Part shown: piece by piece, positions 50,970 through 58,513 of the stretch
How positions within the stretch are numbered: position 1 is the stretch's first letter
How the letters are laid out: each line of letters starts with the position of its first letter
Assembly (NCBI GenBank): GCA_963773605.1
Contig: CAVZBT010000017.1
Span: 1-64,000, forward strand
DNA length: 64,000 nucleotides
Origin: CAVZBT01 sp963773605
GTDB lineage: Bacteria; Acidobacteriota; UBA6911
Direction: 5' to 3'
Made by a program: the position numbers and the translations under genes
Notes under the pieces: generated by a model
Database searches by the model: none
What the model was told of the DNA's origin: nothing
The model's input: the letters and a program-made list of their open reading frames with translations, nothing else

Positions 50970-51385
50970 GGAGTGCGGGTCCAGCGGCACCGCTGTCTCG
51001 GTGTCGCTGGATCGGCAGCAGCTCCGCAAGGTCGGCGCCTAGGCGCCGACCCCAAAGCGGCGTCCAGCCGCCGCACTCCAAAGCATGGAGTGCGGTGCCT
51101 CGGCACCGCTGTCTCGGTGTCGCTGGATCGGCACGCAGCTCCGCAAGGTCGGCGCCTAGGCGCCGACCCCAAAGCGGCGTCCAGCCGCCGCACTCCAAAG
51201 CATGGAGTGCGGTGCCTCGGCACCGCTGTCTCGGTGTCGCTGGATCGGCACGCAGCTCTGCAAGGTCGGCGCCTAGGCGCCGACCCCAAAGCGGCGTCCA
51301 GCCGCCGCACTCCAAAGTGTGGAGTGCGGTGCCTCGGCACCGCTGTCTCGGTGTCGCTGGACCCGCACGCAGCTACGCAAGGTGG
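50970..51385. repeat. Tandem array of a 117-bp palindrome-rich repeat (three full copies plus a partial)
   Basis: Units start at 50970, 51087, 51204 and 51321 (117 bp each; the last is cut short at about 51385 near the tRNA-Leu). Each unit contains GGAGTGCGG-type ends, GTGCCTCGGCAC, GGCGCCTAGGCGCC and GCGGC(G)TCCAGCCGCCGC palindromes. The unit is a multiple of three, so long open frames arise in several frames; they are not genes. Confidence 0.9.
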
Positions 51386-51439
51386 GCGGCTCGAGAGCGG
51401 AAGAGGTGCGGTCGATTCGCGTTCGCGGTCGTTACCAAC

Positions 51440-51524
<85 letters not shown>

Positions 51525-51539
51525 ACTTAAATCGAGACG

Positions 51540-52071
51540 CTATGGCGCGAAGCCGGTCCCGAGTGACGGGGACTTCGCCGCTGCGCGAAAGCCTACTATC
51601 TTGGCAGGCGGCTTGGGCTCTGCCGGCTTGTCCGGCTTCCGGCTTGGCCTGAGCCGGAGCGGGCGACTGCGCGGCAGCCTGCTGCTTTGCTTCTTGCCGC
51701 TTCCGCCGCTTCCTGCGCTCTCTGAATCTGTTCCCGCGTCGGCGCACCGGCAGCAGGCTGGGCGGCCGGAGCCTTCGGCGGCCGGCGCCGTCTGTGCCCT
51801 TGGTGGTCTCCAGAATCGATTTGCGTTCCGCGTCTTGGTGCGCGTATCAGCGCGAGCGACGAGGCTGGTCAGCATGAAAACCACCGCCGCCACCGTCGTC
51901 ATCTTCGACAGGAACGAAGCCGGCCCCCGGCTGCCGAATGCGGTTTGCGTCGCGCCGCCACCGAAAGCGCCCGCCAGATCCGCGCCCTTTCCCGACTGAA
52001 GGAGCACAACCAGGACCAGGATGACGCACACAATAACGTGCAAGCGTCGTAATCGCATAATAAAGAAGCAT
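51540..52071 (-). CDS. secG: SecG, protein-export channel subunit (frameshifted)
   Basis: Start at ATG 52069-52071 ('MLLYYAITT') joined after one indel to the conserved core starting at 52058: 'HVIVCVILVLVVLLQSGKGADLAG', then 'FGGGATQTAFGSRGPASFL', then a second transmembrane segment ('MTTVAAVVFMLTSLVAR'). SecG stabilises SecYE in the inner membrane. The tail is Ala/Pro/Gln-rich but reads through several frames; in one of them the charged 'TREQIQRAQEAAEAARSKAA' helix appears, so extra indels are present. Follows tpiA 28 bp downstream and precedes tRNA-Leu, the classical tpiA-secG-tRNA layout. Confidence 0.75.
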
Positions 52072-52099
52072 AGCTCTGAAACCTGCTTTCCGCCGGCTG

Positions 52100-52860
52100 T
52101 CATGATCTGTAGTGGATGATGCGCAGGAAGCTCTCCGCTTCCAGGCATGCTCCACCAACCAGTGCGCCGTCGATATCCGGCTGCCGCATCAAATCGTCAA
52201 TATTGTCCGGCTTGACGCTGCCGCCATATAAAATGCGAACCTCCTGCGCCGCTTCTCCCCGAACTTCTCGGAAAGCCACTCGCGGATGGCGCCATGCATT
52301 TCCTGAGCAATTTCGGGCGACGCCGTACGCCCGGTTCCGATTGCCCAGACCGGTTCGTAGGCGAGAATAATACGCAACAGATCCTGGCGTGTCAAGCCAT
52401 CCAGTCCACCTGCAAGTTGTTGTGCTACTACGCTATGATGTATCCCGGATTCCCGCTCGGCCAGAGTCTCGCCGATGCAGACGATCGGCTGAAGCGTGGA
52501 ATCCAAGTACGGCACGCACCCGGCGGTTGACGGTCGCATCGGTTTCGCCGAAGTATTGCCGGCGCTCGGAATGGCCGACAATGACCATCCCGCACCCGAT
52601 ATCTTCGCAGCATGGGGATGCTGATCTCTCCGGTAAAAGCGCCCTTCGGCTCCCAGTGCACATTCTGAGCAGCCAGGATCAGCGGAGTCCCTTTGATTTC
52701 GCCGGCGACGGCAGCCAATGCCGTGAACGGCGGCGCCAGCACAACCTGGCAATGGATGCGCCGCACCGGCCCCGTCCCTGATGGCGCGGGCCAGCGAAGC
52801 GCGCTTCCTCGGCCGTGTCTTGTGCATCTTCCAGTTTCCGGCAATAACCGGCACTCTCAT
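52100..52860 (-). CDS. tpiA: Triosephosphate isomerase (frameshifted)
   Basis: ATG at 52858-52860. Pieces in three frames spell a full TIM barrel: 'MRVPVIAGNWKMHKTR' (catalytic Lys), 'LAAVAGEIKGTPLILAAQNV', 'CGMVIVGHSERRQYFGE' (catalytic His), 'QPIVCIGETLAERE', 'ILAYEPVWAIGTGRTASPE' (catalytic Glu) and 'QEVRILYGGSVKPDNIDDL'. Total span (761 nt) equals about 250 residues. At least four single-base shifts. Interconverts dihydroxyacetone phosphate and glyceraldehyde 3-phosphate. A broken tpiA would be unusual, so these look like consensus errors. Confidence 0.8.
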
Positions 52861-52942
52861 AGCTATCCTTCACCCGCATGATCAGCAACGGCCGTTATAC
52901 CCAACAGCGCGAGTCGGCGTCCGCCATTCGTAAATCGTCTAT

Positions 52943-54120
52943 TTATCGTTCAGGGCCGCCACTCCCGGGCAGCATCTGTCCTGCCAGAAATTCGAGCGAC
53001 GCGCCGCCTCCCGTCGAGATATGCGTGATCCGGTCCGCCACGCCCGCCTTGGCGACTGCGGCGGCCGAATCTCCTCCGCCGATGATGGACACCGCCTCGG
53101 AATCGCGCCACCGCCCTAGCGACATTCCATGGTTCCCGCGGCAAAGGCATCTTTCTCAAACACGCCCATCGGCCCGTTCCACACGATGGTTTTTGCCGAG
53201 CGGATGATTTCGGCATATTCCGCCGATCGTTTTCGGCCCGATATCCAGGCCCATCTCTCCTTCCGGGATCTGGCCGGCCGGCACCATGTGGGCCGAGGCT
53301 TCATCCTCGATGCCCGGGCTGGCGATCGCATCCACCGGGAGCACGATGCGTGCCTGCGCCCGCGCCAGAAGCTCGCGGGCCAGGTCCAGCTTGTCGGCTT
53401 CGCACAGCGATTTGCCGATGTTCTTTCCCTGGCTCTTCAGGAAGGTGAACATCATCGCTCCGCCAATCAGCAGGCGATCCACTTTCCCGAGCAGGTTTTC
53501 GATCACCTCGATCTTATCGGAGATCTTGGCGCCGCCCAGGATGGCAACAAAGGGCCGTTGCGGCGACTCCAGCGCGCCTCCCAGGTAGCGCAGTTCCTTT
53601 TCCATCAGGAATCCGGCGGCCGCCTTCCGCACAAAATGGGTGATGCCTTCGGTGGAAGCATGCGCCCGATGCGCGCTGCCAAATGCGTCGTTGACATACA
53701 GCGGCGTCAGCGCCGCCAGCTTCTTCGAAAACTCCGGATCGTTGGCCTCCTCTTCCGGATGGAAACGGAGGTTCTCGAGCAGAATCACGTCTCCGGGCTT
53801 CGCCGACGCCGCTGCGGCCTTTCAACTTCAGGGCCGATGCAGTCGGCGACAAACGTCACCCGCTTGCCCAAAAGCTCCGACAGCCGCTCGGCCACGGGCG
53901 CAAGGCAGAATTCCGGCTTGGGCTTGCCTTTGGGACGGCCCAGGTGCGAGGCCAGCACGAGTATCGCGCCATGCTCCACGCCGTACCGGATCGTCGGGAG
54001 CGCTTCCCGGATGCGCAGATCGTCGGTGACCTGACCGTCCTTGATCGGGACATTGAAATCCACGCGCACAAACACGCGCTTTCCCTTCAAATCCAAGTCT
54101 CGAATCGTCAGTTTAGCCAT
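52943..54120 (-). CDS. pgk: Phosphoglycerate kinase (frameshifted)
   Basis: ATG at 54118-54120. Frames together spell a full kinase: 'LTIRDLDLKGKRVFVRVDFNVP', 'LPTIRYGVEHGAILVLASHLGRPKG', 'LSELLGKRVTFVADCIGPEV', then 'ILLENLRFHPEEEANDPEF' and 'YVNDAFGSAHRAHASTEGI', 'LGGAKISDKIEVIENLLGKVDRLLIGGAMMFTFL' in parts, and 'SIIGGGDSAAAVAKAGVADRITHISTGGGASLEFL' in parts. About 390 residues, normal length. Three or more single-base shifts. Makes ATP from 1,3-bisphosphoglycerate. Start of the pgk-tpiA-secG operon. Confidence 0.82.
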
Positions 54121-54409
54121 GTTGGTACAACCCGTCGGAAGAAGTGACCGGATGAAGAATTCTGACCATTGAGCCTAACCATCCAGTTTAACCCAGAATC
54201 ACACAAGACCGATAGGATTTTTGACGACGAGAGTGCCGCCCTTTGCCGGGCTTGTCTCAGGCTACCGTGCACCCAGGACTCACGCCGTGCGGGTGGATCC
54301 TGCAGAGGGCCCTGCTGGGGCGGCACACCGGCTCGCTGACGCACGCGACGTTTTTCTTAGAGGTCCCCGCCCGGAATCGTTCCCGGTTATAATGCGGGTA
54401 CCGGACAAA

Positions 54410-54610
54410 ATGGACATGTTCAAGCTCTGCACATGCACTATTTTCGCTGTCTTGCTGGCACCCTTGGATGTTCTGTCGGCTGAAATGTCGCGCCGCGGTA
54501 AGGAGGCGATGGGCTGCCCAGCGATTCGAGGACGCCATCTCGATTTACACGGGGTTGGTGCGGGCGCTTCCCAATGACGCCGGCATTCGGCTGAATCTGG
54601 GTCTGAGTCC
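54410..54610 (+). pseudogene. 5' remnant of an exported TPR-repeat protein
   Basis: From ATG 54410, 'MDMFKLCTCTIFAVLLAPLDVLSAE' is a signal-peptide-like start; after a probable one-base shift near 54,505 the sequence 'RFEDAISIYTGLVRALPNDAGIRLNLGLS' matches the first TPR helix pair. The protein then stops at the hairpin beginning at 54609. A perfect TATAAT (54388-54393) lies just upstream. Only a small part of a TPR protein is left, so it is probably a truncated gene. 54121-54409 holds nothing else I can recognise. Confidence 0.45.
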
Positions 54611-54672
54611 TTGCGCCCTCGGGTCTTCGAGTTTAGCTCTTGAAGTTACCTCGAAGACCCGAAGGCGCGAGG
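54609..54672. repeat. Long imperfect inverted repeat downstream of groEL
   Basis: 23-bp arms (54609-54631 and 54650-54672, 21 of 23 matching) with an 18-nt loop. The right arm ends 12 bp before the groEL stop (54685), so transcribed RNA would form a very stable hairpin. No T-run follows, so it is terminator-like rather than a standard terminator. Confidence 0.55.
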
Positions 54673-54684
54673 ACTACGTGCAGT

Positions 54685-56304
54685 TTATTCGTAGTCTTCG
54701 GGGTGCGGCGCAGCGGTCTTTTTCTTCGGTTCGGGCAACTCCGTAATGAGCGCCTCGGTCGTGAGCAGCAGACCGGCAATTGACGACGCATTCTGGAGCG
54801 CGACGCGCACGACCTTGGTGGGGTCGATGATTCCCTGCTGGACCAGGTCGCCGAACTCGCCGCTTTCCGCGTTGTAGCCGAAGCTGTCCTTGCCTTCGCG
54901 CACGCGGGCGACCGCGACTGAACCTTCGAGCCCCGCGTTTCGCACGATCATGCGCAGCGGCTCTTCCAGGGCCGCGCGGACGATGTGAACTCCCGTCGCC
55001 TGGTCCCCGTCGAGACCGAGACCGTCGAGCACCTTCTGGCAGCGCAGCAACGCGACGCCGCCGCCCGGGACGATTCCCTCCTCAATGGCGGCACGCGTCG
55101 CGTGATGGGCATCCTCGACCCGCGCCTTCAGTTCCTTCATCTCGGATTCCGTCGCCGCGCCCACCCGGATCACCGCGACGCCGCCGGACAGCTTGGCCAG
55201 GCGTTCCTGGAGCTTTTCGCGATCGTAGTCGGAGGTGGTCTCCTCGATCTGCCTCTTGATGGTGCTGATCCGTCCGCCGATGTCCCTCTTCCTGCCGGCG
55301 CCTTCGATGATCGTGGTGTTGTCCTTGTCGATCACGACGCTCCTGGCCCGCCCAAGGTCGTTCAACTGGATGTTCTCGAGCCTCACGCCGAGGTCTTCCG
55401 AGAGGAAGCGTCCTCCGGTCAGGATCGCGATGTCTTCCAGCATGGCCTTGCGCCGGTCGCCGAACCCGGGCGCCTTGACGGCGGCCACCTTCAAATTGCC
55501 GCGCAGCTTGTTCACCACGAGTGTCGCGAGTGCTTCGCCCTCGACCTCCTCGGCAATGACCAGGAGCGATTTACCCGAGCGGGTAACCTTTTCCAGCAGC
55601 GGCAGCAGGTCATTCAGGGCGGATATCTTCTTCTCATGGATCAGGATGACGGGTTCCTCGAGTACACACTCCATGCGTTCCTGGTTGGTGACGAAGTACG
55701 AGGAAAGATAGCCACGGTCGAATTGCATCCCCTCGACGATCTCGAGTTCGGTCTTCATCGACTTCGCTTCTTCCACCGTGACGACCCCATCGTTGCCCAC
55801 CTTCTCGATGGCTTCGGCCAGCAACTGCCCGATCTTCCGGTCCCCGTTGGCCGAAATCGTGGCGACGTTTCCTATATCCTCTTTCCCCTGCACCTTCTTA
55901 CTGAGGCGCTTGATCTCCTCCACCACCGCGGCGACGGCCAGATCGATGCCGCGCTTGAGCGACATGGGATTGGCCCCGGCCGCCACGTTCTTGATTCCCT
56001 CCCGGAAAATGGCCTGGGCGAGCACGGTCGCGGTTGTGGTGCCGTCACCCGCAATGTCGGACGTCTTGCTGGCAACCTCACGGACCATGCGGGCTCCGAT
56101 GTCCTCGCTCTTGTCTTTCAGCTCGATCTCCTTCGCCACCGTGACGCCGTCCTTGGTGACGATCGGCGAACCGAACTTTTTTGATAGCATGACGTTGCGG
56201 CCGCGAGGGCCGAGGGTGACCTTGACGGTGTCGGCGAGGATGTTCACACCGCGTAGAATCTCGCCGCGGGCCTCATCGCTGTACGTGAGCTGTTTTCCTG
56301 GCAT
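54685..56304 (-). CDS. groEL: GroEL-type chaperonin
   Basis: 539 aa from ATG at 56302-56304 with GGAGGAGGTG ribosome site. All three domains intact: 'LGPRGRNVMLSKKFGSP', 'KDGVTVAKEIELKDKSEDIGA', 'AGDGTTTATVLAQAI' (catalytic Asp), 'LSGGVAVIRVGAATESEMKE' and 'IVPGGGVALLR'. The C-terminal tail ends in 'KKKTAAPHPEDYE' and lacks the usual GGM repeats, which favours an accessory paralogue. No groES is adjacent. A TTGACA/TTAAAT promoter lies upstream and no CIRCE (HrcA) operator was seen. Confidence 0.92.
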   Translation of the reverse strand: MPGKQLTYSDEARGEILRGVNILADTVKVTLGPRGRNVMLSKKFGSPIVTKDGVTVAKEIELKDKSEDIGARMVREVASKTSDIAGDGTTTATVLAQAIFREGIKNVAAGANPMSLKRGIDLAVAAVVEEIKRLSKKVQGKEDIGNVATISANGDRKIGQLLAEAIEKVGNDGVVTVEEAKSMKTELEIVEGMQFDRGYLSSYFVTNQERMECVLEEPVILIHEKKISALNDLLPLLEKVTRSGKSLLVIAEEVEGEALATLVVNKLRGNLKVAAVKAPGFGDRRKAMLEDIAILTGGRFLSEDLGVRLENIQLNDLGRARSVVIDKDNTTIIEGAGRKRDIGGRISTIKRQIEETTSDYDREKLQERLAKLSGGVAVIRVGAATESEMKELKARVEDAHHATRAAIEEGIVPGGGVALLRCQKVLDGLGLDGDQATGVHIVRAALEEPLRMIVRNAGLEGSVAVARVREGKDSFGYNAESGEFGDLVQQGIIDPTKVVRVALQNASSIAGLLLTTEALITELPEPKKKTAAPHPEDYE

Positions 56305-56337
56305 TTGTCTACACCTCCTCCGAATTGGAACGCGGTT

Positions 56338-56365
56338 ATTTAATATCTGCGCGCCGGTCTGTCAA
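56338..56365 (-). promoter_or_regulatory. Sigma-70-type promoter for groEL
   Basis: TTGACA (minus strand, 56360-56365), 16-bp spacer, TTAAAT (56338-56343). The start codon is about 26 nt past the expected transcription start. No CIRCE inverted repeat (TTAGCACTC-N9-GAGTGCTAA) is present. Confidence 0.5.
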
Positions 56366-56464
56366 GTGCGGATTATCGACAAAGTGGCGGCAAGGTGCCC
56401 CTGGCGGCTCGACACCCCCCACGGTTGTGGCTATCCAGGGGGGTCGAGCCGACCCTGCCCTGTT

Positions 56465-57901
56465 TTACCCCTTGATGACGCCGACGGGGCGCAGGCGGGC
56501 CACCTTCCGGCTGATCCCGGCCTGCACGACCGCGTCCACCACGTCGTTGACGTTCTTATAGGCCTCGGGCATCTCCTCGGCGACGGTCCGGCGTCCTGAG
56601 GCCATCAAGGTCACGCCGCGGTCTCTCATCTCGGCATACAGGTCGCGCCCGTGCGCATGTTTCAGCGCCTGGGTGCGGCTCTGGACGCGCCCGGCGCCGT
56701 GACAGCTGCTGCCGAAAGTCTCCTCCATGGCGCGGGCGGTCCCGGCCAGCACATAGGAGCCCGTCCCCATGTCGCCCGGGATGAGCACCGGCTGGCCGGT
56801 CTCGCGGTATGCCGCCGGTATCTGCGGGGCGCCCGGCCCGAAGGCCCGGGTAGCCCCCTTGCGATGGACGCACACGAGCTGATCGGTCCCGTCGACCATG
56901 TGCCGTTCGAATTTCGCGATGTTATGGCACACATCGTAGACGAGCCTGAATCCCAGCGCTCGTGGGTTGGTGTCGAGCGCCCGGAGGATGGCGCGTTCGG
57001 CCAACCCCATCATGACCTGCCGGTTGGCCCACGCGTAGTTCGCCGCGCAGGACATCGCCGCGAGATAGCGCCGTCCTGCGTCTGAGTCGAGGGGGGCGCA
57101 GGCCAGCTGCCGATCCGGAACTTCGATGCCGTACTGGCGCATCGCCTGCGGCATCACGCCGAGGTAATCGTCGCAGACCTGGTACCCGAGCCCGCGGGAA
57201 CCGGAATGGATGAAGACAGCGACGTTGCCTTTCACCAGCCCAAACACGTCCGCTACTCCGGGGTCGAAGATCTCCTCGACGACGTCGATCTCGATAAAGT
57301 GATTGCCGCTGCCGAGGGTGCCGACCTGGGTGGAACCGCGTTCCCTGGCGCGCCCGCTGACCTGGTCGAAGTCCGCCCCGTCCAGGCAACCTCCTTCTTC
57401 GGTGAACTCGAGGTCCCGTGCCTCGCCGAAGCCGCGCCCGACGGCCCAGCGCGAGCCGTTTTCGAGCACATCGCGCTGCTCGGAAGCCGACAACCGGCGC
57501 ACCGCTCCGGATGAACCGACACCCGCCGGGACCGTTTGGTAGAGGGCCGTAACGATCTCCCTCATCTTCGGCTGTATCTCGCTGAGGACCAGACCGGTCC
57601 TGATCAACCGAACCCCTCAATTGATGTCGTAGCCTACGCCCCCAGGCGATATGACGCCGTCGCGGGCACTTGTCGCGGCCACGCCGCCGATGGGAAAACC
57701 GTAGCCCCAGTGGATGTCGGGCATGGCTATGGAGTACTTCACTATCCCGGGGAGGTGAGCGACGTTGCGCACCTGCTGCACGCTCTCGTCGCTCTTGAGG
57801 TCGGCGAACAGCTTGCGCGTGGCGTAGATACGGCCGGGGACGCGCATCCCTCCCGTCTGGGGAATCTCCCAGAGGTAATCGTGAATCTTTCGGATGTCCA
57901 C
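56465..57901 (-). CDS. rtcB: RtcB RNA ligase, in-frame TGA at the catalytic Cys codon (putative selenoprotein)
   Basis: 478 residues if the TGA is read through, from GTG at 57899-57901 after GGAGGAG. RtcB ligates RNA 2',3'-cyclic phosphate or 3'-phosphate ends to 5'-OH ends with GTP and Mn2+. Present: Asp92 of GYDIN, His of 'GSGNHFIEI', His of 'IHSGSRGLG', 'CHNIAKFERHMVDG', 'HRKGATRAFGPG', guanylate His in 'SCHGAGRVQSR' and C-terminal 'ARLRPVGVIKG'. The only missing residue is the Cys of GYDIN-C-GVR (Cys98 in P. horikoshii RtcB), a ligand of both Mn ions. Its codon (95, positions 57617-57619) is TGA, and the same frame continues intact to 56465. A hairpin follows. Selenocysteine is the best reading; a base-call error is the alternative. 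Confidence 0.85.
57585..57619 (-). promoter_or_regulatory. Bacterial SECIS-like hairpin after the rtcB TGA
   Basis: On the minus strand: UGA (57617-57619), then 15 nt, then AGGACC-GGUCU-GGUCCU (57601 to 57585), a perfect 6-bp stem with a 5-nt loop that begins with GG. The loop starts 21 nt after the UGA. bSECIS hairpins have a G at the start of the apical loop at 16-37 nt from UGA. The E. coli fdhF element also has GGUCU in its loop, and both share a CGGUUG just before the stem. Confidence 0.65.
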
Positions 57902-57998
57902 AGGTTCAACTCCTCCGAGTGGGCGCGTCGGCTCGCCGCGGCCCGGGATCTCATCCCGCCGGTTGTCCGATCAGTCGCGGGCTGAGATGTCCAATATG

Positions 57999-58442
57999 TC
58001 AGATGTCCAATATGACTGTTGCCTGCCACTCCCCGTCTACCTGGGCAACCCGGAGTTTGTGATAGGTCACGGCTTTGACCTCCTGATACTCGGAACAGGA
58101 CGCTTCATCCCACGCTGCGGCGAGCGGAACCGCCCGGAGTACCGCGGGGCCCACCTCAATCGGCGAGGCATCCACGAAGTAGGCATGTTGCAGGTGGAAC
58201 AGGCAGAGCAGTTCCTGAAGCCAGCGCACGAGGAGTTCCTCGCGATCGGCGGCCTCGATGCTCACCGGGGCGCGCGGGCTCGGGGCTCCCGCCGGCCGGG
58301 GTCCGATCCACTCCATCAGGGCGCGGCCGGCCGCGGCAAACAGTGCCTCGGGCGACGCGGCTCGGACCCGGATACCCACGTCGGCGGCGTGATCAAAGAA
58401 AGAGTATGTACCCGCGGCGCCTCCCATAGGGTCATTGTACAT
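57999..58442 (-). CDS. Archease, activator of RtcB
   Basis: 147 aa from ATG at 58440-58442; an internal ATG five residues on is possible. 'FFDHAADVGIRVRA' carries the conserved Asp of the metal site; the C terminus 'EVKAVTYHKLRVAQVDGEWQATVILDI' is the family signature, ending in DI. Archease speeds up formation of the RtcB-guanylate intermediate, so the pair works in tRNA splicing or RNA repair. Located just upstream of rtcB on the same strand with a 97-bp gap; divergent from lptD. Confidence 0.85.
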   Translation of the reverse strand: MYNDPMGGAAGTYSFFDHAADVGIRVRAASPEALFAAAGRALMEWIGPRPAGAPSPRAPVSIEAADREELLVRWLQELLCLFHLQHAYFVDASPIEVGPAVLRAVPLAAAWDEASCSEYQEVKAVTYHKLRVAQVDGEWQATVILDI

Positions 58443-58513
58443 ATCTCCGCGCCGGGCGAACCACGTCGAGATATCATTTTATCGTCGGACCGACTGCTGG
58501 TACCTTAAAGGCC

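Noticed and set aside
50970..51385. CRISPR array
   Set aside because: Units are 117 bp with no unique spacers of 30-40 bp between shorter repeats.
54221..54577. 118-aa protein from 54221
   Set aside because: The N-terminal part has no coding signal; only the signal-peptide-like start at 54410 and the shifted TPR piece look real.
57608..57901. rtcB called as two genes or as a frameshifted pseudogene
   Set aside because: The reading frame is the same on both sides of the TGA, all motifs but one Cys are intact and the TGA equals that Cys codon. Splitting the gene or calling a frameshift does not fit.
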